DNA of 64,000 nucleotides from Paramesorhizobium deserti (lineage in GTDB: Bacteria > Pseudomonadota > Alphaproteobacteria > Rhizobiales > Rhizobiaceae), in contig NZ_LNTU01000038.1 of NCBI RefSeq assembly GCF_001558695.1, positions 62,001-126,000 of the forward strand, in the 5' to 3' direction. The notes beneath the pieces were generated by a model, which saw only the letters and a program-made list of their open reading frames with translations, ran no database searches and was not told the DNA's origin. A program made the position numbers and the translations under genes. The number at the start of each line of letters is the position of its first letter. The stretch's first letter is position 1. Positions 41,741-52,226 of this stretch are shown here, piece after piece.

Positions 41741-42181
41741 CTAATGCTTCACGTCGGGATCGGGCCACATGCGGCGGATATCGGCGGGAAGGGCGTCGCG
41801 GACTTTCCTGACCTGTCCCGGTTCGACATAATGTGAAAGGACGTGGAAGACCGCTTTCACCGCAGTATCCGGATTAACCGGACGGGCGCCGGCCAGACCC
41901 TCCTCGACATGTTTCATGAAGTCATCCAGCGAGCGTTCCTGGCTGGGCTGGTGCGAGGGTTGATATTGCTCGTAATAGGTGCCGCGCACCAGAAGCGGCA
42001 GCTGCACGCCGAGATGGGCGGCAAGCTCGGGCATCAGCAAGTCTCTCGTGGCGCGGGTGACCACGCCGAGCGTTTTCCAGGCCAGCTGCCGGTCCGGCCC
42101 GACCTCGTCCATGATCTCGTCCAGCCAGGTGTTGGTGACGTGAACTGTCTTGTCGAAAACTTCCAATCCGTTGGCGCTCAT
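41741..42181 (-). CDS. DUF2267 family protein
   Basis: 146-residue protein of the DUF2267 family: FDKTVHVTNTWLDEIMDEVG, the stretch AWKTLGVVTRATRDLLMPELAAHLGVQLPLLVRGTYYE (three pieces), and an all-helical tail with the HYVEPGQVRKVRDALPADIRRMWP end typical of the family. Such proteins often accompany general-stress genes in alphaproteobacteria. It is convergent with the pcm fusion, 9 bases away. No GGAAC promoter was seen before it. Function unknown. Confidence 0.88.
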   Translation of the reverse strand: MSANGLEVFDKTVHVTNTWLDEIMDEVGPDRQLAWKTLGVVTRATRDLLMPELAAHLGVQLPLLVRGTYYEQYQPSHQPSQERSLDDFMKHVEEGLAGARPVNPDTAVKAVFHVLSHYVEPGQVRKVRDALPADIRRMWPDPDVKH

Positions 42182-42253
42182 CGTTGGCTCCTCTCTTGGG
42201 GTGACGTCATCCCGTCCCCCTCATGCGCCAAACGACCAAAAGCCGGGATGGTT

Positions 42254-43204
42254 TCACATCGATTTGCCTGAAGTTTCATCCGCCGGGGCCGGCTGCGCCT
42301 CCTCAGGCACGAGAACGGGGCCAGGCTCGGATGTTGCGACCGAAAGTGGCTTGGCGACGCCCCTCTTCTCCTCGCGCACGAAGGTGAAGAAGCCGGAGAT
42401 GATGATCAGCACGATGCCCGTCAGCATCGGCAGGTCGACCGTGTCGTGGAAGACGAGATAGCCGAACAGGATCGCCCAGATCATCTGGCTGTATTGCGGG
42501 GAAGCGATGGCGCTGGCAGGCGCGCGCTGGGCGGCGACCATCAGGAGAATGTTCGCCAGCGCGGCGAGAAGGCCATAACCGGCGAGATAGAGCCATTGTT
42601 CCGCCGAGGGGCTTGCGTAGTTGCTGACCGTTAGCAGGCCGCAGATGATGATCGGCCCGAAGAGGCCGCTCGAATAGAGCGTGATGCGCTTTTCATGCTT
42701 GCCCATGACGCGCAGGATGACGATGCCGACGGCGCCGCTGAAGCCGGCAAAGAGCGCGCCGAGATGGCCGAGAGAAAGCTCGCGGAAACCGGGACGCAGC
42801 ACGATCATAACGCCAATGAAGCCGATCAGCACGGCCGACCACCGCTTCCACCCCACCTGCTCCTTCAGGAACAGGACGGAGAGGATCGTCACGAAAGCCG
42901 GCAGAAGGAAGATCAGCGCGAAAGCCTCGGCCATCGAGAGATAGGTGAAGGCGACGACGCTGCCGATCACGCCTGACGTGGCCATGATCGTGCGAAGCAG
43001 CCACATCGGCTTGTTGCGGGTGATGAATATGTCGCGCCAATGCTCGTCCCCGCGTTTCATGAAAGGCAGGGCCGCCAGCCCGAACACCGCTCCGAAAAAG
43101 GCGATCTCATAGGGCGAAAGGCCGCCGTCGAGGAATTTGACGCAAGCATCGCTGAACGCGAACGCGGCATAGGCGGCAAAGGCCAGGAGAATTCCGTTCA
43201 GCAT
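42254..43204 (-). CDS. DMT-superfamily permease (EamA domains)
   Basis: 316-residue membrane protein with ten predicted helices in two EamA repeats. It starts MLNGILLAFAAYAAFAFSDA; the repeats end with the family motifs around LFLKEQVGWKRWSAVLIGFIGV and FGYLVFHDTVDLPMLTGIVLIIIS. The tail after the last helix is acidic and proline-rich. GGAACCC precedes the ATG at 43204; the upstream in-frame ATG at 43288 lacks this. The family exports metabolites such as amino acids; the substrate is unknown. Confidence 0.88.
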   Translation of the reverse strand: MLNGILLAFAAYAAFAFSDACVKFLDGGLSPYEIAFFGAVFGLAALPFMKRGDEHWRDIFITRNKPMWLLRTIMATSGVIGSVVAFTYLSMAEAFALIFLLPAFVTILSVLFLKEQVGWKRWSAVLIGFIGVMIVLRPGFRELSLGHLGALFAGFSGAVGIVILRVMGKHEKRITLYSSGLFGPIIICGLLTVSNYASPSAEQWLYLAGYGLLAALANILLMVAAQRAPASAIASPQYSQMIWAILFGYLVFHDTVDLPMLTGIVLIIISGFFTFVREEKRGVAKPLSVATSEPGPVLVPEEAQPAPADETSGKSM

Positions 43205-43363
43205 GACGGGTTCCAGATGAAAAGAGGTGGGCGCAAATGGGAGTGGACGAAGGCAGGCAAACCTTATTCGCATGCCTGGCATAGCCAAATTTTTGTTCCG
43301 CTACAAAGGCAAAATCAGCACTATTGCCATGCAAAATTGAAGGCGCCGGAAGACATTCCCTCG

Positions 43364-44479
43364 TCAGTCGGGCGCAATCATATCCGCCACATATCCGGCG
43401 ATTGCCAGGCATGAGGTGAGGCCGGGGCTCTCGATGCCGAAGAGATTGACCATGCCGGCTACGCCGTGGTCCCGCGGGCTCTGGATCATGAAATCGGCGG
43501 CCGGCTCTCCGGGGCCGGAAAGTTTCGGCCGGATGCCGCTATAGGCGGGCTGCAGGCTGCCATCCGGCAATGCCGGCCAATAGGAGCGGATTGCCGCGTA
43601 GAAGCGCTCGGCCCGCCGCGGATCGACCGTATAATCAAGTGTATCGACCCATTCCACATCGGGGCCGAAGCGCATCCGCCCTTGCTGGTCGAGTGTCAGG
43701 TGTACGCCCAGCCCGCCATCCTCCGGCACCGGATAGATGAGATGCGAGAAGGGTGTCTTGCCGAGCGCGGAGAAATAATTGCCCTTGGCGAGATAGCGTT
43801 TCGGAATATGGGCTGTCGGCATGCCTTCGATGGCGGCGGCGATCTCCTGCGCGCGGAGCCCGCCGGCATTGATGAAGCGGTTGGCCAGAACCTCATAGGA
43901 ATGGCCGGTTTTCGTATCCACCGTCCGCAAGACGATACCCTCGCTCCCCGCTTTGCCGGAAAGCAGGCGGGTGTTGAAGGCGACAGCTCCGCCCTTCAAC
44001 TCCGCATCACCCTGCAGCGCCAGCATCAACGCATGGCTGTCTATGATGCCGGTCGAAGAGGAGAACAGCGCCGCGGTGCAGGCGAGCTCCGGCTCCATTG
44101 CGCGCGCCTCGGCCGCGGAAAGGCGCCTGAGGTCGTCGACGCCGCAGGCCGCCGCATGACCAGCGATCATATCGAGCTTGCCGTGCTGGTCCTCGTCGCA
44201 GGCGACGATCAGCTTGCCGCAGCGCGCATGGGGAACGCCATGTTTCTCGGCATAGGCGTAAAGCGCCGCACGGCCTCTGACGCAAAAGCGCGCCTTGAGG
44301 CTTCCGGCGGGATAATAGATGCCGGCATGGATGACCTCCGAATTGCGCGAGCTCGTGCCCGTGCCGATCATGTTTTCCGATTCGACGACCAGCGTCTCGT
44401 AACCGCGCGTCGCCATTTCCCGCGCCACCGCCAGGCCGACGACGCCCGCGCCAGCGATCACGCAATCGATTCTGTCCAT
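43364..44479 (-). CDS. FAD-dependent oxidoreductase, L-2-hydroxyglutarate oxidase-like
   Basis: 371-residue DAO-type flavoenzyme. The FAD-binding dinucleotide motif is [17 protein letters not shown] ... VVES near the N-terminus; family stretches include [34 protein letters not shown] and [20 protein letters not shown]. These match the LhgO/YgaF-type group, which oxidises L-2-hydroxyglutarate to 2-oxoglutarate. Two adjacent ATGs (44482 and 44479) both follow GGGAAT; the second is used. It is divergent from the oligopeptide operon across a 236-base gap in which no element was recognised. Confidence 0.87.
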   Translation of the reverse strand: MDRIDCVIAGAGVVGLAVAREMATRGYETLVVESENMIGTGTSSRNSEVIHAGIYYPAGSLKARFCVRGRAALYAYAEKHGVPHARCGKLIVACDEDQHGKLDMIAGHAAACGVDDLRRLSAAEARAMEPELACTAALFSSSTGIIDSHALMLALQGDAELKGGAVAFNTRLLSGKAGSEGIVLRTVDTKTGHSYEVLANRFINAGGLRAQEIAAAIEGMPTAHIPKRYLAKGNYFSALGKTPFSHLIYPVPEDGGLGVHLTLDQQGRMRFGPDVEWVDTLDYTVDPRRAERFYAAIRSYWPALPDGSLQPAYSGIRPKLSGPGEPAADFMIQSPRDHGVAGMVNLFGIESPGLTSCLAIAGYVADMIAPD

Positions 44480-44715
44480 CATATTCCCTTTGCCCAGCCG
44501 CTTCCGTCCGCACGGTCCATCCAGAACTTTGCACAAAATCATTCCGCTTGCTGCATGGAAAAAGGCATATGAAGCGATGGCAGCACAGCGATTGGGCAGC
44601 GGGTGGCAAGCCGCGCTGTTCCCCCCGGGATTTGACCTTTAGGTAAGAAATAATCTTGCCTTCGCAGACGATTTGGCTTTCTCTCCTCTCACAACCCAAG
44701 AGAGGGAGAACAAGA

Positions 44716-46314
44716 ATGACTCTACCCAAAATCAATCTCCGCGCCGCCATCCTGCTCGGATCGCTGCTCATCGGCGCGAGCCCGGCGCTTGCCGAAGCCG
44801 TCCTGCACCGCGGCAATGCCGGCGAGCCGCAGACGCTCGACCAGGCGCAAACCTCGATCAATATTGAGGAATTCATCCTCAAGGATCTCTATGAGGGGCT
44901 GACCATCTACGATGCCGCCGGCAAGATCGTTCCGGGTACGGCCGAAAGCTGGACCATCTCCGACAACGGCGGCGTCTACACGTTCAAGCTGCGGCCCGAT
45001 GCCAAATGGTCCGATGGTTCGCCGGTGACATCAGACGATTTCGTCTTCTCCTATCAGCGGATCCAGGATCCGAAGACCGCGGCTGGCTACGCCAATATTC
45101 TCTATCCGATCAAGAATGCGGAGAAGGTGAACAAGGGCGAATTGCCGGTCGACCAACTCGGCGTCAGGGCGGTGGACGACAAGACCCTCGAAATCACGCT
45201 CGAGCAGCCGACACCGTTCTTCCTCGAGCTCCTGGCGCACCAGACGGCGCTGCCGGTCTCGAAGGCGAGTGTCGAGAAGAATGGGGCCAGTTTCGTGCAG
45301 CCGGGCGTCATGGTCTCGAACGGGGCTTTCAAGCTTGTCGCCCATGTGCCGAACGACAGCCTGACGATGGAGAAGAACCCGGAATATTGGGACGCCGCCA
45401 ATGTGAAGCTCGATAAGGTCATCTTCTACCCCATCGACGATCAGGCGGCTTCGGTCCGCCGCTTTGAAGCGAAGGAGATGGATCTCGTCTATAATTTCTC
45501 CGCTGACCAGATCGAACGCCTGCGTCAGGCCTACGGCGACGCCGTCCACGTCTCGCCGACGCTCGCGACCTATTATTACGCCTTCGATTCACGCAACGAG
45601 CCGTTCAACGACGTGCGGGTGCGCCGGGCGCTTTCGATGGCTGTCGATCGTGATTTCCTGGCCAAGGAGATCTACAGCGGTTCGCAGATTCCTGCCTATT
45701 CGATGGTGCCTCCCGGCATAGAGAACTACGGAGAGCCTTCCAAGGCCGATTTCGCCGACATGTCGCAGCTCGACCGCGAGGACAAGGCGATCGAGCTGAT
45801 GAAGGAAGCGGGCTATGGCGAGGGCGGCAAGCCGCTCGACATCGAAATCCGCTACAACACCAATCCGAACCATGAGCGCGTGGCGACGGCGGTGGCCGAC
45901 ATGTGGAAGAACACCTTCGGCGCCAAGGTCTCGCTGCTCAATCTCGACATCTCCTCGCACTATGCCTACCTGCAGGAAGACGGCAAATTCAACGTCGCCC
46001 GCGCCGGCTGGGTCGCCGACTATGCGGATGCGGAAAACTTCCTGGCCTTGAGCGTCAGCAGCAACAAGACGTTCAATTACGGCAAGTTCAACAATGTGAA
46101 ATACGATGCGTTGATGAAGCAATCCTACACCGAGCGCGATCCGGCGGCGCGCAAGATCATCCTGCATGAGGCGGAGAAGATCCTCATGCAGGAACAGCCG
46201 ATCGCGCCGCTCCTGACCCAGGCCGATCTCTGGCTTGTCGCCGACAAGGTCCAGGGATGGCAGGACAATGCGCCTAACCAGCATCTGAGCAAATTCCTGA
46301 GCGTTAGCCAATAA
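44716..46314 (+). CDS. Oligopeptide ABC transporter substrate-binding protein (OppA type)
   Basis: 532-residue family 5 binding protein. The signal peptide is LRAAILLGSLLIGASPALAE; mature features include GNAGEPQTLDQAQTSINIE, YEGLTIYDAAGKIVPGTAESW, PDAKWSDGSPVTSDDFVFSY and VRRALSMAVDRDFLAKEI. AGAGGGAG precedes the ATG at 44716. It is the first gene of a four-gene operon (opp A-B-C-DF). It binds di- to oligopeptides or similar in the periplasm. Confidence 0.94.
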   Translation: MTLPKINLRAAILLGSLLIGASPALAEAVLHRGNAGEPQTLDQAQTSINIEEFILKDLYEGLTIYDAAGKIVPGTAESWTISDNGGVYTFKLRPDAKWSDGSPVTSDDFVFSYQRIQDPKTAAGYANILYPIKNAEKVNKGELPVDQLGVRAVDDKTLEITLEQPTPFFLELLAHQTALPVSKASVEKNGASFVQPGVMVSNGAFKLVAHVPNDSLTMEKNPEYWDAANVKLDKVIFYPIDDQAASVRRFEAKEMDLVYNFSADQIERLRQAYGDAVHVSPTLATYYYAFDSRNEPFNDVRVRRALSMAVDRDFLAKEIYSGSQIPAYSMVPPGIENYGEPSKADFADMSQLDREDKAIELMKEAGYGEGGKPLDIEIRYNTNPNHERVATAVADMWKNTFGAKVSLLNLDISSHYAYLQEDGKFNVARAGWVADYADAENFLALSVSSNKTFNYGKFNNVKYDALMKQSYTERDPAARKIILHEAEKILMQEQPIAPLLTQADLWLVADKVQGWQDNAPNQHLSKFLSVSQ

Positions 46315-46336
46315 AAGCAACAACGCAAATTGCGGC

Positions 46337-46361
46337 ACGTGGCGGCTTTTGGCCGCCACGT
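46337..46361 (+). promoter_or_regulatory. Stem-loop between oppA and oppB
   Basis: ACGTGGCGGC-TTTTG-GCCGCCACGT, a perfect 10-bp stem, lying 23 bases after the oppA-type stop. It is followed by TCCCC rather than T-residues, so it is a stabiliser or partial attenuator. Confidence 0.65.
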
Positions 46362-46375
46362 CCCCTATCCGGACC

Positions 46376-47305
46376 ATGCCCATGCTGCTTTTCATTCTCC
46401 GCCGATTGGCGAGCGCCGTGCCGACATTGTTCATCGTCGTCACGCTGTCTTTCTTCCTGATGCGGTTTGCTCCTGGCGGCCCGTTCAATCTCGAACGCCC
46501 CCTTCCGCCGCAAACCATGGAAAACCTGATCAAGACCTATCATCTCGATGAGCCGTTGTGGCGGCAATACCTGACCTATCTCGGCAATGCCGTCCGCGGC
46601 GATTTCGGACCAAGCTATATCTACAAGGATAACACGGTCGCCGAGTTGATCGGCAAGGGCCTGCCCTATTCCGTCGAACTCGGCACCTATGCGCTTCTGC
46701 TTGCGTTGGTCGGCGGTGTGCTTGCCGGCACGATCGCGGCGCTCAGACAGAACAGCGTGCTCGATTTCATCATCATGTCGGTCTCGACCATCGGCGTGAC
46801 AGTGCCCAATTTCGTGGTGGGTCCGGTGCTCACCCTGATCCTGGCGATCATGCTCGCCTGGCTGCCGGCAGGCGGCTGGGGAGACGGTTCGCTGCGCTTC
46901 CTGATCCTGCCGATGCTGGTGCTCGCCCTGCCGCAGCTTGCCGTCTTCGCGCGGCTGACGCGCGGTTCGATGATCGAGGCGCTGAATACCGATCATATCC
47001 GCACCGCCAAGGCCTATGGCCTGCCGTCGCGAAGCGTCGTCGTCACCCATGCCATGCGCGGCGCGCTGCTGCCTGTTGTCTCCTATCTGGCGCCCTGCGC
47101 CGCCGCGCTTCTGACCGGTTCGGCCGTCGTCGAGACGATCTTCACCATTCCGGGCGTCGGCCGCTATTTCGTGCTGGGCGCCATCAACCGCGACTATACG
47201 CTGATCATGGGGACGGTGATCCTCATCGCCATCTTCGTCATCGTCTTCAACCTGATCGTCGACATTCTCTACGGTCTTCTCGATCCGAGGGTGCGCCATG
47301 ACTGA
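46376..47305 (+). CDS. Oligopeptide ABC transporter permease (OppB/DppB type)
   Basis: 309-residue permease with six helices. It starts MPMLLFILRRLASAVPTLFI, with MLLFILRR two codons later equally likely. Family marks: GGPFNLERPLPPQT, FGPSYIYKDNTVAELI, and the EAA loop region TAKAYGLPSRSVVVTHAMRGALLPVVSYL; it ends in a last helix and the tail LLDPRVRHD. It overlaps the oppC-type gene by 8 bases. Confidence 0.93.
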   Translation: MPMLLFILRRLASAVPTLFIVVTLSFFLMRFAPGGPFNLERPLPPQTMENLIKTYHLDEPLWRQYLTYLGNAVRGDFGPSYIYKDNTVAELIGKGLPYSVELGTYALLLALVGGVLAGTIAALRQNSVLDFIIMSVSTIGVTVPNFVVGPVLTLILAIMLAWLPAGGWGDGSLRFLILPMLVLALPQLAVFARLTRGSMIEALNTDHIRTAKAYGLPSRSVVVTHAMRGALLPVVSYLAPCAAALLTGSAVVETIFTIPGVGRYFVLGAINRDYTLIMGTVILIAIFVIVFNLIVDILYGLLDPRVRHD

Positions 47306-48422
47306 TCTTGCCCATCCATCGATACCCGAGACCAGGAGCCGCAGCCTGTTTCAGCTGGCGCTTCTGCGCTTCCGGCGCAACCGCGCCGCCATGTCAGGCT
47401 GCATCATGCTGGCGCTGATCGCGCTGTTCTCGTTTCTCGGGCCTTATTTCGTCAGTCATTCCTACGACCAGGTCTTCCCCTCCTATGTGCTGGTGCCGCC
47501 GAGCCTCGAGCCGCGACCGGATGCATCAGCGCTTCAGGACGTCATGGAAAGGGTCGCCGCGCGCGCCCGCGTCGAGCTGAAGACATTCGACGTCGAGGGA
47601 CAGAATTTCACCGTCACCGTAACGTCCGACAGGCTGATAGATCCACGCACGACACGCTATTTCGATCGGGCGAACGAGTTCAGCGATACGCAGGTGGTGG
47701 AGACGAGCGGCGACGAAAGGTCGATGACGCTGACCGGCAAGGTCGTTCGCGAATTCTTCCCCTTCGGCACCGACAGCAATGGTCGCGATCTCCTGGCGCG
47801 TGTCATGCTCGGCGGGCAGGTTTCGATCGCCGTCGGCCTGCTGGCGAGCCTGGTTTCGCTGGGCATCGGCGTCCTCTACGGCGCCACCTCCGGCTATATC
47901 GGCGGGCGCGTCGACAATATCATGATGCGGCTCGTCGAAATCCTTTATTCGCTACCCTTCGTGTTCCTCGTCGTCGTGCTCGTCGTCTTCTTCGGGCGCA
48001 GCTTCGTCCTGATCTTCCTCGTCATCGGCGCGGTCGAATGGCTCGACATGGCGCGCATCGTGCGGGGGCAGACGCTGGCGCTGAAACGGCGCGAGTTCAT
48101 CGGCGCGGCCGAGGCCCTGGGGCTTACAGACTGGCAGATCATACGCCGTCACATCATCCCCAACACGACAGGCCCGGTCATCATCTTCGTCACCGTGGTG
48201 GTGCCGAAGGTGATCCTGCTCGAAAGCTTCCTGTCGTTCCTCGGCCTCGGCGTGCAGGCGCCGCTGACGAGCTGGGGCGTGCTGATCGCGGATGGCGCAA
48301 ACAATATCCAGTCCGCGCCATGGCTTCTGATCTTCCCGTCCATCTTCTTTGTCGTCACGCTGTTTTCGCTGAATTTCGTCGGCGACGGCCTGCGCGACGC
48401 ATTCGATCCAAAGGACCGCTGA
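47298..48422 (+). CDS. Oligopeptide ABC transporter permease (OppC/DppC type) with long periplasmic insert
   Basis: 374-residue permease. It has the OppC N-terminal segment (FRRNRAAMSGCIMLALIALFSFLGPYF) and the transport domain with FGTDSNGRDLLARVMLGGQVS and the EAA loop GAAEALGLTDWQIIRRHIIPN. Between the first helix and the transport domain are about 100 residues of soluble sequence, longer than in the common 300-residue DppC, predicted periplasmic. It overlaps oppB by 8 bases and is followed 1 base later by the ATPase gene. Confidence 0.92.
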   Translation: MTDLAHPSIPETRSRSLFQLALLRFRRNRAAMSGCIMLALIALFSFLGPYFVSHSYDQVFPSYVLVPPSLEPRPDASALQDVMERVAARARVELKTFDVEGQNFTVTVTSDRLIDPRTTRYFDRANEFSDTQVVETSGDERSMTLTGKVVREFFPFGTDSNGRDLLARVMLGGQVSIAVGLLASLVSLGIGVLYGATSGYIGGRVDNIMMRLVEILYSLPFVFLVVVLVVFFGRSFVLIFLVIGAVEWLDMARIVRGQTLALKRREFIGAAEALGLTDWQIIRRHIIPNTTGPVIIFVTVVVPKVILLESFLSFLGLGVQAPLTSWGVLIADGANNIQSAPWLLIFPSIFFVVTLFSLNFVGDGLRDAFDPKDR

Positions 48423-48423
48423 T

Positions 48424-50025
48424 ATGACGCAGCCAAGCGAAACCATTCTCGCTGTGCGCGATTTGAAGGTTCAGTTCTCGACGCCGGACGGCGTGGTCGA
48501 GGCGGTGAAGGGGATTGATCTCGATGTCAGGGCCGGCGAGACGCTGGCCGTCGTCGGAGAATCGGGGTCAGGCAAGAGCCAGACCATGATGGGCATCATG
48601 GGGCTGCTCGCTAGGAACGGCGGCGTCACCGGCTCGGCCAGATATCGCGGCAAGGAGCTGATCGGCCTGTCGCCCAAGGCGCTCAACGAGGTTCGCGGCT
48701 CCAAGATCACCATGATCTTCCAGGAGCCAATGACTTCGCTCGACCCGCTTTATACGATCGGGCGGCAGATCGCCGAGCCGATAGTCCATCATCGCGGCGG
48801 CAGTTTCAAACAGGCGCGGGCGCGTGTCCTGGAGCTTCTGGAACTCGTCGGCATTCCCGAGCCGGAGCGGCGGATCGATAGTTACCCCCACGAACTCTCC
48901 GGTGGCCAGCGCCAGCGCGTGATGATCGCCATGGCGCTGGCCAACGAGCCTGATCTGCTGATCGCCGACGAGCCGACGACGGCGCTCGATGTCACCATCC
49001 AGGCGCAGATCCTCGATCTCCTGCGCTCGCTGCAGGAGCACTTCGGCATGGCCATCGTGCTGATCACGCATGATCTCGGCATCGTCCGGCACTTCGCCGA
49101 AAGGGTCGTCGTGATGCGGCGCGGCGAGGTGGTGGAACGGGGAACAACCGCCGATATCTTCGAGCGGCCGCAGGCCGATTACACGAAAATGCTTCTCGCC
49201 GCCGAGCCGAGCGGCAGGAAGGAGCCCCCGCCGGCCGGAGCGCCGATCGTTCTCGAGGGGCTGAATGTCACGGTGGATTTTTCGCTCGGCCGCGGTTTGT
49301 TGGGCGGCCCGGCGGTGACCTTCCGCGCGGTCGACGGCGTCAGCATCAGGCTCCGGCAGGGGCAGACGATCGGCATCGTCGGCGAATCCGGATCGGGCAA
49401 GTCGACGCTCGGCCGCGCCCTGCTCAAGCTCATTCCGGGCAGCGGTTATATCAGCTTCGGAACGACCGATATCTCGAAGTTCGATCGTGGGGCGATGCGG
49501 CCGCTGCGCCGCCAATTGCAGCTGGTGTTTCAGGACCCTTACGGATCGCTCTCGCCGCGCCAGACCGTCGGTGATGTCATCACCGAGGGGCTGTTCGTGC
49601 ACGAGCCCGAATTGAGCAAGCAGGAGCGGGACCAGCGCGCCGCGATCGCCTTGCAGGAGGTTGGCCTCGACCCGGCCTGGCGCAATCGCTATCCGCACGA
49701 ATTCTCGGGCGGCCAGCGGCAGCGCATCGCGATCGCGCGTGCGATGATCCTGAAGCCCAAGGTCGTCATCCTCGACGAGCCGACCTCCGCGCTCGACCGC
49801 TCAGTGCAGGGGCAAGTGATCGCGCTCCTGCGTGATCTGCAGCAGGCGCACGGCCTTTCCTACATCTTCATCAGCCACGACCTTTCGGTGGTGAAGGCCA
49901 TGGCTGACTACGTGGTGGTGATGAAGAGCGGGCGCATCGTCGAAGAGGGCGAGACGGACGCGATCTTCGAAAAGCCCGGCGCCTCCTATACGAAGGCGCT
50001 GATCGGCGCGGCATTCAACATCTGA
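48424..50025 (+). CDS. Oligopeptide ABC transporter fused ATPase (OppD-OppF type)
   Basis: 533-residue protein with two complete ABC ATPase domains. First: Walker [14 protein letters not shown], signature [15 protein letters not shown], Walker [13 protein letters not shown]. Second: [42 protein letters not shown]. These correspond to DppD and DppF fused in one chain, as is frequent in alphaproteobacteria, so one subunit serves both permeases. It closes the operon. Confidence 0.96.
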   Translation: MTQPSETILAVRDLKVQFSTPDGVVEAVKGIDLDVRAGETLAVVGESGSGKSQTMMGIMGLLARNGGVTGSARYRGKELIGLSPKALNEVRGSKITMIFQEPMTSLDPLYTIGRQIAEPIVHHRGGSFKQARARVLELLELVGIPEPERRIDSYPHELSGGQRQRVMIAMALANEPDLLIADEPTTALDVTIQAQILDLLRSLQEHFGMAIVLITHDLGIVRHFAERVVVMRRGEVVERGTTADIFERPQADYTKMLLAAEPSGRKEPPPAGAPIVLEGLNVTVDFSLGRGLLGGPAVTFRAVDGVSIRLRQGQTIGIVGESGSGKSTLGRALLKLIPGSGYISFGTTDISKFDRGAMRPLRRQLQLVFQDPYGSLSPRQTVGDVITEGLFVHEPELSKQERDQRAAIALQEVGLDPAWRNRYPHEFSGGQRQRIAIARAMILKPKVVILDEPTSALDRSVQGQVIALLRDLQQAHGLSYIFISHDLSVVKAMADYVVVMKSGRIVEEGETDAIFEKPGASYTKALIGAAFNI

Positions 50026-50035
50026 AGGCGGCGCT

Positions 50036-50989
50036 TCAGTCCTTCGTACGCTCGGCGTGCACGCTTTCGGCAATGCGCCTGAACGTATCCTCGGGCGGCC
50101 GCCAGCCGGTGGCTTCAAGAAGAAGTGGGCTTGCGACGAGCCCGCCGGTGACGGCCTGCCAGCGCTTGGACTGTCCGGCAAGCCCGGCCAGCCGCTCCAG
50201 CCATGATTGCGGAAGGGGAAAAAGGCCCGCCCGCCGGCCAAGCCCCATGCGGATGGCGGCGATGATCTCCGCCACCGACAGCGGCGCGGCATCGGCCACG
50301 AGATAGGTGCCGCTGTTCGTGCGCGGCTCCCGGACGGCATGCAGGATGGCGTCGCAGAGGGCCTGCCGGTCGAGGAGCGAGCGCCGGGCATCAAGCCCGG
50401 CGAAGGGCAGGGGAAGGGGCAGGCGGGCGAGGCGGATCAGCATTCCCATATTGCCGCGCACGTCGGGGCCATAGACGAGAACCGGGCGCAGGATGGTGAA
50501 TTTCGCCGTATCGGCAAAGATCGAGGCGATGGTTTTCTCGGCGGCGAGTTTTGCCCGCCCGTAATCGTCCTCCGGCTGAGCCGGATCCGTTTCACGCACG
50601 ATGCCGTCGCGAACGGGTCCGCATTGCGCGCGGATGGAGGAGACGAAGAGGAATTTGCCCGGAATGGCATCATGCGCGGCTTCGGCCAATCTTTCCGCCA
50701 GCACCTTGTTGACCGCCTCATAGGCTGCCGTCGCCTGCTTGCGTCCCGCATGGGCGATCGCCGCCAGATGGACGACGTGATCGCATCCGGCAACCAGCGC
50801 CTTGAACGCTTCCGGCGGAGCATCGGACGGCGGAAGCATTGCCGTCTCGACTTCTTTCGAGGGAAGCTTTTCCGGCGTCCGCGATGCCGCGCGTACGGCA
50901 TAGTCGGCTTCCAGTAGGAAAGGTACGAGGGCGCGTCCGATAAAGCCGGAGGCACCTGTCACCAATATGCGGGCTTTTCCTGCGGTCAT
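50036..50989 (-). CDS. NAD-dependent epimerase/dehydratase (extended SDR)
   Basis: 317-residue extended short-chain dehydrogenase. Rossmann motif VTGASGFIGRALVPFL at residue 10, VVHLAAIAHAG, the catalytic serine SSIRAQCG and the YGRAK (YxxxK) dyad. The family acts mostly on nucleotide-sugars such as UDP-glucose or UDP-galacturonate. The N-terminal Asp after the second strand (RAASRTPEK) is an arginine, pointing to NADP use. It is convergent with the opp operon. It stands alone, so its pathway, perhaps surface polysaccharide, is not clear. Confidence 0.82.
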   Translation of the reverse strand: MTAGKARILVTGASGFIGRALVPFLLEADYAVRAASRTPEKLPSKEVETAMLPPSDAPPEAFKALVAGCDHVVHLAAIAHAGRKQATAAYEAVNKVLAERLAEAAHDAIPGKFLFVSSIRAQCGPVRDGIVRETDPAQPEDDYGRAKLAAEKTIASIFADTAKFTILRPVLVYGPDVRGNMGMLIRLARLPLPLPFAGLDARRSLLDRQALCDAILHAVREPRTNSGTYLVADAAPLSVAEIIAAIRMGLGRRAGLFPLPQSWLERLAGLAGQSKRWQAVTGGLVASPLLLEATGWRPPEDTFRRIAESVHAERTKD

Positions 50990-51320
50990 CGGATTGAACC
51001 TGTCTGAACGGGCTGGCGAGGAAGTCGGGAAACTGATCTATAGTTCATAAAATCAGTAGGATTTTCGACGGATTAGAGAGCTAAAAGGGGCAGGAACATT
51101 CTTCCTTCTTCTTGCGTTCGGGCAGCATGTTTTTGGCGTCTGGAGAAGGCATTCCGTGATTCCATCCTTTTCTTCAATCCAACCATTTGCAGGCGGTTGC
51201 GGAGCCTCTTTCAAGACAGTAAGACGCCGAAAACTGACCTGTCTCTTGCCTTATCTATACCATCCGGGCACGCTACGTCATCACGGTCGGTAAGCCAAAC
51301 CTGAACGGAATCAACCCGTC
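50990..51320. other. 331-base gap before cysD
   Basis: Divergent gap between the epimerase-like gene and the cysteine/sulfate operon, so it must hold two promoters. No palindrome, riboswitch or clear -35/-10 pair could be named with confidence. It is more AT-rich in its first 80 bases. Confidence 0.4.
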
Positions 51321-52226
51321 ATGAATCAGAATTTGACGCATTTGCAGCGTCTTGAAGCCGAATCGATCCATATCTTCCGCGAGGTTGCCGCGACATTCGC
51401 CAATCCGGTGATGCTCTATTCGATCGGCAAGGATTCCTCCGTCATGCTGCATCTGGCGATGAAGGCGTTCTATCCGGCGAAGCCGCCCTTTCCGTTCCTG
51501 CATGTCGATACGACGTGGAAATTCCGCGAAATGATCGCCTTTCGCGATGCCCAGGCGCGGGAGCTCGGGTTCGAGTTGCGTGTCCATATCAATGAGGACG
51601 GCGTCAGGCAGGGTATCAACCCCTTCGTCCACGGCTCCAACACCCACACCCACATCATGAAAACCGTGGGCCTGAGGCAGGCGCTCGACAAATATGGCTT
51701 TGACGCCGCTTTCGGCGGCGCGCGGCGCGACGAGGAGAAATCCCGCGCCAAGGAGCGCATCTTCTCCTTCCGCAATGCGCAGCATGGCTGGGACCCGAAA
51801 AACCAGCGTCCTGAAATGTGGAAGGTCTATAATACCCGTATCGCCAAGGGTGAATCCATCCGCGTGTTCCCGCTGTCGAACTGGACCGAGCTCGATATCT
51901 GGCAATATATCCTGCAGGAGAACATCCCGATCGTGCCGCTCTATTTCGCGGCCAGGCGTCCGGTGGTCGAGCGCGACGGGATGCTGATCATGGTCGATGA
52001 CGAGCGCATGGAGCTCAAGGCCGGCGAGAAGATCGAAGAGCGCATGGTGCGCTTCCGTACGCTCGGCTGCTATCCGCTGACCGGTGCGATCGAATCGACC
52101 GCGGCCACCTTGCCGGAGATCGTCGGCGAGATGTTGATCGCGCGCACCTCCGAGCGGCAGGGCCGTCTCATCGACAAGGATGAGGCAGGCTCGATGGAAA
52201 AGAAGAAGCGCGAGGGATATTTCTGA
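51321..52226 (+). CDS. cysD: Sulfate adenylyltransferase subunit 2
   Basis: 301-residue ATP-pyrophosphatase-type subunit that makes adenosine 5'-phosphosulfate from ATP and sulfate together with CysN. The PP-loop is [17 protein letters not shown] (about residue 33); other family stretches are [48 protein letters not shown] and [13 protein letters not shown]. It overlaps the cysNC start by one base (TGATG). First gene of the sulfate-activation operon. Confidence 0.98.
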   Translation: MNQNLTHLQRLEAESIHIFREVAATFANPVMLYSIGKDSSVMLHLAMKAFYPAKPPFPFLHVDTTWKFREMIAFRDAQARELGFELRVHINEDGVRQGINPFVHGSNTHTHIMKTVGLRQALDKYGFDAAFGGARRDEEKSRAKERIFSFRNAQHGWDPKNQRPEMWKVYNTRIAKGESIRVFPLSNWTELDIWQYILQENIPIVPLYFAARRPVVERDGMLIMVDDERMELKAGEKIEERMVRFRTLGCYPLTGAIESTAATLPEIVGEMLIARTSERQGRLIDKDEAGSMEKKKREGYF

